Of a stretch of DNA of 64,000 nt, positions 28,862 to 39,946 are shown piece by piece. Position numbers and translations under genes: made by a program. The DNA comes from Trichuris trichiura (Eukaryota; Nematoda; Enoplea; Trichinellida; Trichuridae). The notes beneath the pieces were generated by a model. It was not told where the DNA came from. It made no database searches and saw only the letters and a program-made list of their open reading frames with translations. How positions within the stretch are numbered: position 1 is the first letter of the stretch; each line of letters begins with the position of its first letter. Location of the stretch: contig JBAJFE010000031.1 in NCBI GenBank assembly GCA_037903355.1, positions 124,001-188,000 of the forward strand, given 5' to 3'.

Positions 28862-30715
28862 ATGAAGACTAATCCATTCGTCCGTTCAATCCCGCCTGAA
28901 GTGGTGCGCCAGCTATGGGCGCTCGTTAAAAACATCCATAATAGTTGTGGAGTTGTAACTTTGGAGGATATCGTTGGCAAAGCTGAAAAAACGTTCGGAT
29001 GGACGCGCGAGGACACCGAAGCTTATGTAAAGGAATGCGCCGACTGTCGTTTGCTTGTACGAAATGCGGATAGCGTTAAAAACGCATACTGTTATAGCAT
29101 CCCGATTGAGGCTGAGGTACGTCAGCTCTTCTTTGATAGTTAAGGTCAATTCCGTTATCAACAGGAGATTAACGAAAATGATTGGTATTGCTTTAATTGT
29201 CATCAAGCTGGCGACCTGCAGAAATGCACCACATGCTTCCGATCCTTTCATACCAATTGTCTTCCGGCGGATTTTTCACCCGCCGGCATGGACTTGCTGT
29301 GTCCATCTTGCCAGGTACCGTAATACTGTGAATATACAAAATCTCTCCAATCCAATTGCCTATGATTTAGACCCATCTTCGTGAACCGCGCTGCGACATT
29401 CTATCGCTGACCAGACTTTTGGGCCCAGTTGTCACTTCATTGAGCAACAAGGCGGGAAAATATCTTTTCTTCAATGCTCTTTTTTAAATTTATACTCTTA
29501 TTTCAGGCGGGCTCCAAGTTGATGGCCATTCCTGGACCCGACAGTTCCGTCAACGAAGTTCAGTATCGTCTCCTTGTAGCTCATCCTATGGATTTGGGTA
29601 GAATAAGTGACAAGTTGGAGACTGGCCAATATTCGAACGTACGCGAATTCCTAAGCGATGTGGAGATCATCCTACACAATGTAAACGTCGTTTTTGGGAG
29701 TAGGCAAACTTGCTTGAAGAACACTACTGTAATATTCATTGTCTTAGAGGACAGTAGTATGGTGAAAACAGCGCAAAGCGCTCTTGAAGAAGTAAAAGCT
29801 ACTGTAAGTTGACAGGCGTTGTGAAATACAGCATTCTTATGTTTCTTTTTGAAAATATAAGATCACTTCTTGGGAAACCGGAAGTTCAGTCGATGGCGCT
29901 CAGAAAGAGACAGCTGATGTAACCATGACGGGAAAAAGGAATATACCGTCTGCGCCGGATGGTATGGATGGTCGTTCCAATGCATCCGTTGTTAATATGG
30001 AAGCCTTGACACTTCAAACGACCGCTCTTGGCGACAGGCCAACCGGACCGGTAAAATACTATTTCATTGATCAATTTACAAGTCATCCATTAATGAGCAT
30101 CAATGTTGCTAAGGGTTCGGGCGGCAAATGCAACTGCGCGCAACGATGGAAGCAATACATCATAAGTTTGGCGGAACAATGGCAAATGATGTTCAAGGAC
30201 GACTTGGAAAAATGTTACACCGAGTTGCGCGAACGGGTTCGTTCGTATTATTTTGTCTTTTTTATGCTAATTTTTTAAACTGGCGATAGTTGCAGCAAAA
30301 AAAGAAATTGGCCACCGAATTGGCCAAGTTGCGCGCCGAGATGATGGAAGATTTTCGTCGCGAATTGGATAGTACTCGGGAAGAGTTGAACGCGCGTTAC
30401 GCTCATCAGTTAAAATTCGAACTGCAAAAGTTAAAAGACCGTCACAGGAAGCAGTTGGATGAGATCAAAAAGAAGCAATGGGTTAGACAATAAATATTTT
30501 CTTTAAAAAAATTTGCATAAGCAGCGTCTTCTTCCTTTTAGTGTTATCAGTGCGAGTCGGAGGCCATTTACTATTGCTGTTGGAATACATCCTATTGTTC
30601 GGTGGAATGCCAACAAGAACATTGGGAAACCCACCGTGCTACTTGTCGTCGTAAAAAGACAACGGTAGAACAATTAATATTTTTTAATTTTTTTTCAACG
30701 AAACTTTTAAAGTGA
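28862..30715 (+). CDS. ZMYND11: ZMYND11/BS69-like chromatin reader without PWWP
   Basis: Exons: 28862-29116, 29165-29314, 29371-29451 (end uncertain), 29507-29699, 29748-29803, 29862-30236, 30290-30481, 30542-30715; 1476 nt, about 491 residues (human ZMYND11 is 602). Domains in order: N-terminal winged-helix-like region ([13 protein letters not shown]), PHD finger ([16 protein letters not shown]...CPSCQ), bromodomain core ([32 protein letters not shown]), a Lys/Glu-rich coiled coil, and a C-terminal MYND finger ([29 protein letters not shown]). Human BS69 has PHD-bromo-PWWP-coil-MYND and reads H3K36me3-bearing H3.3. Here the whole PWWP (about 110 residues) is missing between bromodomain and coil. 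The third exon ends either at a GC donor (29452) or a GT donor at 29428; both keep frame. Confidence 0.9.
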
Positions 30716-32340
30716 ACTCAACGTGCCGTTAAGAGACTGGCTGCCGTCAAAGGGTTCATTCATTATCCAATAGTTATGCACTTACCGCCTATGTTTTTAT
30801 CCAGCCGAAAGAACTGTCCAGATTGCGCTATGGCCATTTGGACATATGCTGGCAAAAAACGTTTTGCTTTTGTTACTTCCGCTGTACTATTGTTTGCTTT
30901 CGTTACTTGTTCTTAGCAATCGATACGCCCTTACCGCCCACGCTGGGTTTGATAGCTTTCATCCTACCGGCGAAGTCGTTTTAACGCAACAAAGAAGCCC
31001 GAAGCTTTCGGGATACCTCTGATCTGTTCTACCGCGTTTGTATGTACGAGTAAAACCTGCCAAGTTCGATGAAGACATGAAACGACAAGTTCAATGACTT
31101 TGAGCTAAACGCGAGAATGAAAGAGAAAAAAAAGTGATTTCCTCGTACTTTGGTCGTTACTCCCTCGCCGGTCTTGCCGTTACCTGAGAAATAGGGGTTC
31201 CTTTTTGGCAGGTACGCCCGCAGTCCTGTTTCCCACTACCTAACCTTAACTGTAAGGCTTATATTTTGGCTTACGCTGCTCAAGGGCAGAATAGGATATT
31301 CAATATGCTGCTCATTTTCACAATATGGCTGGCTGACGCATAACAAATAAGGCTCCTTCTGAATCTTTATCTTTTCACTTAGATTTACGGTCGGCTTCTT
31401 TGTTCTCTCCCGTTGCATCTTCATTGAGTCATGAGCTGCTCTGCGTCTCCGGCTGTCGACCTATTTTCGTTCTATGTGATTGCGTATCCAAGCTGTGCAG
31501 CCAATATGTACAATTTCATACAGATTTTAAAATTTCGTGTTCCTTGCCGATTCCAGTACCATAACCTTGAATGGTCAAATTCATAGTACACCCTTCTTTT
31601 TTCCTGAAATCTGCCGGCAACGCAGTCTTCGAACAAGCGACGGTTAAATTTAATTTTTGAAAAAAGCGTCAGCAAACCCCCTACAGATTTACTTACGTAC
31701 TCTACCTGCAGATCATTAACTGGTGACTCGTTGAAAGATTATGAAGACACTGGTTTTAAATATTGCTGACGGGAAATCAAACCGCTTCGTGAATCCCATC
31801 CTAACGGTATGTGATTGGTGGAGAAGTGCGTGCCGGCATAAGCACCGTAAAAAGTCGACGGTAGAGCGGGGATAAGTTGTTCTAACGTTGAAGTTATAGC
31901 TTTTGAGTTTTACAGTTTACATCTTCTTGGTCAAATTCTTCTTCCATTGGTTCCCTTGTAGTTTAATGCTCATGCTTCAATTTTGTCATTTCTCAGTGTT
32001 GGTCTTCGCCGTCGCAAAGTAATCTACTGCCAGCGTCAACCTACGCATCAAATTCTCAGCAACTGTGCCGGAAGTGTAATGCCAAATAGGACAGTCCTGA
32101 GGCGACTAAACATCTTCAAGCCGCTATAGGTCATCAAGGCCATTTTTGGGTACTTTGACAACGTCTCATAACGCATCAACGTTCAGCTATTTCGCTCGTA
32201 CATTGGCCAAGCTGGTCTTATTTAAATTACTCTTATCTTTACTACAAGCATCATGTAAAAGACAGCATAAATGACGAAAGGTTTTGGCAGTTAATTCAGC
32301 CTACTGCCAGGAATACTGCCCTATCAAAAGGTGGCAACTA
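30716..32340. other. convergent intergenic region
   Basis: 1.6 kb between the 3' ends of the ZMYND11-like and NRF-6-like genes. A degenerate fold-back repeat lies near 31155-31330. Nothing else recognised. Confidence 0.5.
31155..31330. repeat. fold-back repeat, degenerate copy 3
   Basis: CGCCGGTCTTGCCGTTACCTGAGAAATAGGGGTTCCTTTTTGGCAGG and CTCAAGGGCAGAATAGGAT resemble the family at 9.5, 26.3 and 49.5 kb, but the TTAGGC-like arms are eroded. Confidence 0.4.
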
Positions 32341-35300
32341 TTAGATCCTCAACGATGTTCTTTCGGGCACTTTTTCCATGCCGAGATATCTGTCGCGTAT
32401 ATTAAGTATTGGTCCCTCAATGCATAAGTAGAGAACGAAAGCTACCAAGTAGGAAATGATAGTAGCCGATATGCCATTATAAGTCTAAAATGAAAAAGTA
32501 TTTTTCGAAAGCGCCAATTACATTCACACTTTGCAATACTGAATGAATAGTTTGCTCGGAAAGCGTTATCCCGCGACCTCTCTTTAAAGAAGAGGAGCTT
32601 ACCGTATTGAGGATGGTCAAATGGAAAGTGTCGCGAAGGGTCAACAGTAGACCCGCAATGACCAAAGGATGAACGAGCGCTGCCCCGTAGGTCAATTGTG
32701 CGAGCGGATTCCAAAAGTCCATCGACAACATCTGGCTCACTATAGCTAAAATTATTTAACTTATTTCAACCCATATTCGGAACTTCGAGTTTCCTTGCAT
32801 TTTGGAAATAGTTGGCACCAAACAATCAGTGCGCCAACGGTTAATGGCCATGTAAGGCGACTTAAACTTGCGTACATTCCCTTCTCGACCAATGACCACG
32901 TACGCCCATTTGCGTAGTCGTAAACGCCAAACACTGTCGCTGCATTGACGACAACGATAGACGAAAAAATAAAACTTTTTGGCAGCTGACACAAGCAACC
33001 ATATTAAGCAGATATGCTAATGATGTTGCCACTTACGGCGTTCATTTGAAATGTCTTATCTTTCAGTTTGACCAACAAATAGCCAAGACAAATACCAATT
33101 ACGTAGGGGCAACCGTGTGTGTACGGCTTAATGAACACGTTCCTCATGTAGTCTTCCAATTTTTTAAGCCTGAATCATTTTTAGTCATAACAATAGCAAC
33201 GGACGATTGTACCAACTCTTTCAAGTTTGTTGTCCCCAAATAGGAGGGAGGATAGTCGTTGTAAACAACTATGACAAGATGGCATATCGCCATACCGGCC
33301 GTTGTCAACGTGGCTAACGCCAATCCCCAGCGCGGGTAACTAAAATTTAAAATAACCGCTCAACTAACGCGCTCTGCTTCTCTGTTTCTTTTTTCCGAGT
33401 CTACTTCATAACCGTTTGTGTTGTTCGGGAGGTGTACGAAAAAATGAAAAAACGTGTATAAACTTTACCGTGACAGAAGCCACAGGAATGCAAGCGCAAC
33501 AAGGAAGCATTGTACTTCAGCTGCTACAAACCAGCTCCATCCAAAGCACTGAAAACATAAGAGTTGAAACGTCGGTCAGCGCGAGTCTATTGCCTTACGG
33601 GTTGTTGGACGTAAAGAAAATTTTGTAGAAACAACAAGTTGACCCACCAGGATTTGACACAGTCTTCTTGAGAGCTTTCCAACGGAATGTCTCCATCCCA
33701 TAGCGGGCCGCTGCCAAAGTATTTGAAAAGTACTACTGTAGTTACAAAGATAATCAAGTACAACGGCAAAAGCCTGCAAGAAACGCCGCTAGGCAGTTCC
33801 TATTAACGAATGCTTCCTACCTAACCATGCGGCGTCCTAAAAAACAAACCCAACGAATTGGCTTGCAAGTTGACCCATGGCAAAGATGCTTAAAGAACCA
33901 ATAGCTGCAGAGACAGCCGCTCAGGAGAAAGAACGTGTCGGCAGAAAGGGCGGCCGAATTAACCAGCTGCGATTTAAATTCACCGATCATGTCCATACCT
34001 ACTAAGGCGTTGTCTAAACAGAAAAAGTTACGGTAATTTTGTTCGCGCGCCGCGAAAAAATGCAATTGGACGCCAATGAGCGCGGATAGCAAAATTGGCT
34101 CGTTTGCTTTTATTCGTGGTTGTTCGGCTAAGCTCTTTCCGTATAAATTTAAGACTAAAAAAAGTTACGTTTAGCATTGCACCTACAAATCCTTAACGCC
34201 ATACTATCTCATTTGCATGTACGCACTTCATATGATAACCTGCTTTTTTCTAGATCAGTCATGCGACTTGTAAATTCGCAGTTGCGCAATGAAATGCTCC
34301 AGTTACCTCGCTACTGTACTTTTACAGCAAGCAAGTACAACTATTCAAACATTTGAAAACTTGATGCTCAGGTACACATGCTACCGTCTCCACCATTTTT
34401 AAACTACGCGAAGCAGTCTCTACAAAGCGTAGCTCAAGCAACGTTTCACGGCGCGTGAAAACTTGTGCTTACCCAAATTATTCAACGCAAACATACAAGT
34501 GTAGCCGAATATTGCGTACATCATGCTCAGGCAGCGTATACCGTTCAAGTAGGAAAGATGCGAGGCGTCTGTATGTGACAACCTCCGGATGTTCGTGTAG
34601 GCGGAGAAAGAAAGGAGCACCGAATATTTCCAATCGTCTAAGTAAGTACCTTAAGTCTGTTTTCCAAAGCATTGAACATTACCTCTCTCGGCCAACGCAA
34701 CCTGCGCATTAGCCTTACGTTGCTCCTCGTCGTCGTTTACAACGTCCATGGAAAACTGAGGCAGCACTTTGAAAGCAACTTTCAGCCTGCGGAGTAAATA
34801 CCGTATTTGGTGAACTGCTCCTTGAATTCCAAGCTTTTGCTGAAGCTTGAGAAAATTGAAGCTGCTTGCAAAAGTCGAAAACTGAAGCAACAACGACCAC
34901 CAGAAGCAAGATTCCTCCAAACGCACTGAAAAAATCGGCTATCTCGTATACTGTGTTAACACTTTGGAAAAGAGAGCAAAGCAAAGTCGAATCACCAAGA
35001 AATACGTACATTGCGGCAACAGCGCATGGATCCTTCACCAAGGGTGAATCTTCTTCGCAACGTACGCGCATTCCTGAGGATACCAGACTTGGCATAGCTT
35101 AACAATGGATTTAAGAAAAGCATGTCCGCGAGCGGAAAGAGGATGCACCAATATCGCTTAAACGTTCAATATCCGATGCCACGCAGGTAGCCGGAACGCA
35201 GATGCCCCAACGGAACAGAGGTTCCGTGACTGGACTACGTTGAAGGGTCGACTTAAAATTTCCATTCCTACATTTGGCAAAACCTGGCCTTACAAAGCTT

Positions 35301-36080
35301 TACTCCGTCTGGTTCCCATTGAAAACTGGCTATCTTCTCAGGTAGCGGAGGTAAGCTCAGCTGGACAACGCAATTCCGCCCTCCGACGATGTCAATTCCA
35401 TGCTCCTGACTGAAAGCAAATGACTTTGGGAAGGTGCCCAGCTTATGTATACCTTGAAGTTTTCGATCTGGGCACCTCTAGCTTAGTGCATTCCGCGTAG
35501 CTGCCCAAGAATATCAGATTACCGTCCAAGACGCCGCTTGGAATTTTGCCAAATGCGTCAATGACTGAAAAAGGTACAAAGAACGAGTAAACTGGGGACG
35601 AATTTTGACGACTTTACATCTTATCGCCCAGATGTTATCGTATATCCATTTGTCGGTCTCGTTCTGACAACGTTGTTTTTCCAAGTCATCGATCAAAACG
35701 TTGCAGATGTGAAGAACCTTAGAAACTGTGCCATTGAGCAGATTTCCAACTGCACAAACGGATAGTGCTATATCTTGGCGACACCGGTCGTCGATTTTGT
35801 CGTCGCGAAGGTGTTTAAGTAGTTGGCAAGCGGTATTCAATTTTTCAACCAAAAGTTTGATCAAACGAATGAGCTCGTCAATTGGATTCGCTACGCGCGG
35901 GGATGCAAGCCAACGTCTGCTATATTCGGTCGTTTTGGAATACAAACTTCGCAACAGACTGGCGCGTAGTTGCGTTAACCGATAGGACAACGAAGTCCAG
36001 GTAAATTGTTCACCTCCTGCACATGTCGATGGCCTTTCGGCAAACAGTAGAACAACGAGCAACAGAAAATAACGGGCCAT
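32341..36080 (-). CDS. NRF-6-like membrane acyltransferase (acyltransferase 3)
   Basis: Fifteen exons: 36080-35618, 35564-35453, 35409-35327, 35283-35149, 35073-35010, 34925-34741, 34637-34473, 34013-33821, 33773-33599, 33548-33469, 33339-33217, 33169-33037, 32985-32784, 32745-32603, 32484-32341 (2400 nt, 799 residues). It starts with a signal peptide (MARYFLLLVVLLF). The extracellular NRF domain follows (WAIRFIDAFGKIPSGVLDGN, FLGSYAEC, WGICVPATC), then about ten membrane segments of the acyltransferase 3 fold (ILLLVVVVASVF, YLNGIRCLSMMYAIFGY, ADTFFLLSGCLCSYWFF, CFGWSWFVAAEVQ, PYVIGICLGYLL, LAQLTYGAALVHP, LYLCIEGP). C. elegans nrf-6 relatives act in lipid or drug transport; the true substrate is unknown. 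The junctions at 35326-35284 and 32783-32746 imply 38-43 nt introns and are the least certain. The usual His after the first domain-core helix is Tyr. Confidence 0.92.
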
Positions 36081-36796
36081 TCTACAGATACGACCACAGA
36101 CGAGCGTTTTTCGCCAGGCAAAGGCGTTCGCAGTTATCGAGTGTACGTCGGTTCAAAGTCAACGAAACAAAGGGACCGCTTCAGTCTTATCGCAATTAAC
36201 AGTTGGCACACCCTCTCAAACATCGCATAAATCTTTTCGCTACTCATGTTTGTTTGAAAAAGATGGTCCCATCGATGATAAGCTCCGCTACGCTCATACC
36301 TAAAGCAGCGACCGAAGCGGTAAACGTCAATCAGTGTGCAATACAGCTAGTAAGTTTAAGGCTTCGTCACCTTTTGAAGCTTTACCAACTTTTACACGAA
36401 CATTCAGCAGGGTGCAAATAAAGTGCTTCTAATGCGCACCAATGGTCCTTTAAAAGTTTGAAGTCGCCGTGGGTGGATTACATTTAAATGATCTTCAGGT
36501 AATATCAAGTAATAAACGTCCTACGGCATTTTACTGGCTAAAATAGCATCGTGGGACAGCTGGCAAAATGGATAACAATGACTGGCTAATGAAACTATTT
36601 TAACCTGGGTTATGAGAAAAACATTGAAAGTATAAGCCTGAACAGAGTGAATCAGTTTCAAAAATTTGAATTCATATTGTACTGGATGAAAACTAGGTTC
36701 GACGGCTCTTTTGCTGCTTCTGTGCAGTCGAAAAAAAGTAGAAGCGCGAAGAAAGTTAATACCTTCGCAACTCTGCAGCTGCAAAACCCTAAAGCA
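36081..36796. other. upstream of NRF-6-like gene, with dispersed repeat
   Basis: Contains one copy (about 36521-36784) of a repeat seen again at 41 kb. The remainder, including the expected promoter, has no recognised feature. Confidence 0.45.
36521..36784 (-). repeat. dispersed repeat, copy a
   Basis: Read on the minus strand it aligns with 41032-41255 over about 200 bp, and both copies keep a parallel open frame (FKFLKLIHS versus LKFLNLIHP; QVKIVSLASHC versus QVKMVLIASYC). Family unknown. Confidence 0.6.
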
Positions 36797-37414
36797 TAGG
36801 TTCTCAAACTTTTTGCTCCATTGCCCCCCTGTGAACGTTCCTGACCGCTACTGCCCCCCAATTCTGATTGGTCAATTTTGAGCGCGCTGATTGGCTGGAA
36901 GGTTGGACGTGGCATAGTCGGGAGGTTAGTAGGTTCTCAAACATTTCCCTCCGTCGCTCCCGATGGGAAAATTTTTGCAAAACCGCTACTCGTGAGAACA
37001 TTTTGCACAAAAGACTTCAACTCCTCGTCACCTGAAAGGCGTACTATACCACTCCTGCTTTTCCACCAACCACTTTACGATGTGAAAATTTCTGCTTGCC
37101 TTTCACATCTCTTGTCACATTTTTCAGGACATGGAGTCACATATGCAAGAAGCATTCATTACCCTTTCCTGAAAAAAACAATCAGTGTGCATCTGTTTGT
37201 TTTCTTATGTACACCAAAAGAATTGTAGTGACAAGGAACCAGATTGAAGTGAAAGCGCTTAAGCGAGAAAATACAAAAGAAACTATAACGCAAGTTTGCG
37301 ACTGCACATGAACGGACACTACTCAATGTGATGGGTGTGCTTAATGCAGTACGAGCAAGTTGTCTACGTTTGGCTGCATCTTTATCATCATCGGTCTAAG
37401 GTCGCCTCGATTCA

Positions 37415-38977
37415 CTATGTCCAGCCGACTTCTCTCTTGCTACTTAGAAGCTCTGTAACTGCGCTAAATCCGCAATCTGCTAAATAAGACAATGGAAACG
37501 CAATAAGGATGTTTTCTACAGCAGCCCATAACAGCGGAAACAGCTTCCTTATTTCGCTCTGTAGCCAAAACTGCTGATATTCACTTTTCAATTTCACTTT
37601 CAGCTCTTCATTGCTTTGCAGTTCAGTCAGTTTTCCCTGCAATTCCATCTCCGCTTCACCGACGTTGGACATAGGGTCTATTGCCCACTGTGGAATTTTC
37701 AAGTTAAGAATATCACTGAACCGTTCCGTGGAGTCAACGTGCAGCATTTCCAAGTGTTGTCAGTACACTTCAACTTCTTGTTCAGCGATGTCCTCTTCCT
37801 CCTTCAGTGCAGCTAGAAGGGGAAACTGATAGAACTCACCGGCCCGTAAGTTTCGTTTGAAAATTGGCAATTTCGCGATGAAAGCAGATATAACTCCTTT
37901 AGTTTTAATCAAGTTTAAGTCACTGCCTGTTCATTGCATTGAATTTGTAGTATATGTCTGCCAGATACGCGATTTCCTTCTTGTTTTTCTTTAAATGTTC
38001 TCGTAGAGAAGGATTCACACACCACAAAAGTTCTAGAACTGTGTCAAAGAGGCTGTAAAAGCGAGTTAAACAAGCACCCTTCGACAACCAGCGAACTTCA
38101 GTGTGAAATAACGGGCGATTGAAGTCTTCACCATTCTGTTCACCAAGCTGTCTGAATAATCTCTCATTCAGCGATTTACTTTTGATGGTATCAACCGCTG
38201 TAAGAGTGATCAGTTTAATCGTTCGCTCAGGCGTCTTGTGGCTAAATGCTGTCGGTGAAGGACGCAATGAACCGCCAAAAGGCCAGGAACGAGCTGCTTC
38301 AAATGTGCAAGAAAGCCGCGGTAGCAGCCCACCATCGACGGTGCTCCATCGCTTGCCACAGCAACTATATTCGCCATAGGCATGTTTTTATCCTTGAAAC
38401 ATTTTCTGCAGCAAGGAAATAGAGCTTCTTCTTTGGTATCTGCCTGCAACTGTGTGGCAAACAGCAGTTCCTGTACCAGGGCTTCATCCATTACGAATCT
38501 GACATAACCTATTAATAACGCTTCATTGTTAGGTAAGATCGATTAATCAAGCTGCAAAGAAAAATGCGTTGCTCTCAAGAAGTCGCATAGAGTGCATTCT
38601 ACGTCGTTGCTCATTTCGTCAATCCTTCCTTGCACTGTGTCATTACTCAGAGGTATCCTTCCGATTATTTTAGTTGGTGACATGTGCAGTACAGTCTGGA
38701 TAACTTCGCTAATCACGAGAAGCAACAGTGTTTCCCCAATGTTATGTGGCTTTCCAAATTTTGCAATCAGTAATGAAATGGCATAAGACGCACGCAGGCC
38801 ATCTTTATCTTTTTCTGGTGCCGGTGGCAACATACGCGGCAATATGTTCCTTGTACAAAATTTCTGGCGAAGCGACTTAAAGTAGCTGATGTTCTTGTCA
38901 CGCATGTCTGGATGTACTCTATTAATGTGGTCGTGTAGCCTCGATGGCTTCACAGATTCGTTCGAAAACACTACCAC
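37415..38977 (-). pseudogene. hAT transposase, frameshifted
   Basis: Coding remains of the element above, spread over three frames. The order of motifs is that of a complete transposase, so the damage is point-like rather than a large deletion. The longest uninterrupted piece is 144 codons. Confidence 0.8.
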
Positions 38978-39559
38978 AAATCAAACACAGAGATAGCCAT
39001 TTATTCGCAGGTGATTGTGTAAAACCATACTTCAAATAGTCTGAGCTGTACTGCCTGCGTTTCTTTCATACTTCCGTCATTGAAAGAAGGCCACGAAATG
39101 ATGGTTCTTGTCGTTGCTGTATTAGAGGGCTGAGAAGTTGCGGCAACGGTTCCGTTTATTTGCAGTAAACGGCAAGAACAAGAAACAAATATGTATGTAT
39201 ATTCACGAGTATGTCTTGTACAACGGTAAAATGCCGTAAAATGTTGGCGGAACACGGCACACGGAACAGAAACAAAAATCCTCCGATGACGAAACAGGAA
39301 CACGGAAGAACCCAGCGGGAAGACTCACAGAAAGACTCTGCGTCCAGAAAGTATTAGCTTAAACACAAGGGTGAACGACTAAGGTGACCACCAGGGTGCG
39401 TAAGGAATTTAGCTGACAGGTTGCCGCACCGGACTTTTTTAAACTCGTCTCCGCCAGAATTGGAGGAGGCACTTTCAGAGGAAGTCAAGTGAGGATTAAG
39501 AGCGCAATGGAACAAAGGAACAGTGGACGTGAAGGAATGAAACAGCTGTGCATGGATTG

Positions 39560-39645
39560 CTGGCACGCGAAACACAATGGGCATACACGTTATGTGTAAG
39601 CTTAGGCTAGGGCAGAATAGGATGAACTGTAAGCAATCCCCACTT
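39560..39645. repeat. fold-back repeat, partial copy 4
   Basis: AAGCTTAGGCTAGGGCAGAATAGGATG matches the right arm of the family at 9.5, 26.3 and 49.5 kb. It lies inside the hAT element. Confidence 0.45.
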
Positions 39646-39946
39646 GACCTTCCTTGAACTCACTGTCTCCATTTTTGGCGGAGTTGAGCCATGAAAAACG
39701 CCATTGTTCAATTTCGCCCTCCATCCCCACTTGACCTCCTTTAAAGTCCCCGCCTCTACTTCTGGCGAGAACGAGTTAAGAAAGGCCCTTCTTACGCTAG
39801 TTTTTCTGACAGCCTTTTTGCGCTAGGGATAATTCTGCCAGAATTCCTCGTATGTGATTCTCAACACCCCTGCATGGGTTTCCCATCGCCCCCTTGTGCT
39901 CTCTCATCGCCCCCTGGGGGGCGATGAGAGCCACTTTGTGAACCTA

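Larger units (their letters stand above)
36797..39946 (-). mobile_element. hAT transposon (SCAND3/ZBED-like), inactivated
   Basis: About 3.15 kb. The left end TAGGTTCTCAAACTTTTTGC and the right end, read inward as TAGGTTCACAAAGTGGCTC, form inverted termini typical of this hAT group. The right end also holds a 30-bp palindrome (39901-39930). Transposase pieces on the minus strand: 38977-38500 (BED-like HDHINRVHP, then SLLIAKFGKPHNIGE, IPLSNDTVQGRIDEM), 38491-38210 (ASDGAPSMVGCYRG, VHCVLHRQHLATRRLS), 38267-37920 (TEVRWLSKGACLTRFY) and 37753-37415. Frames change between pieces, so it is dead. No clear 8-bp target duplication was found. Confidence 0.85.
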
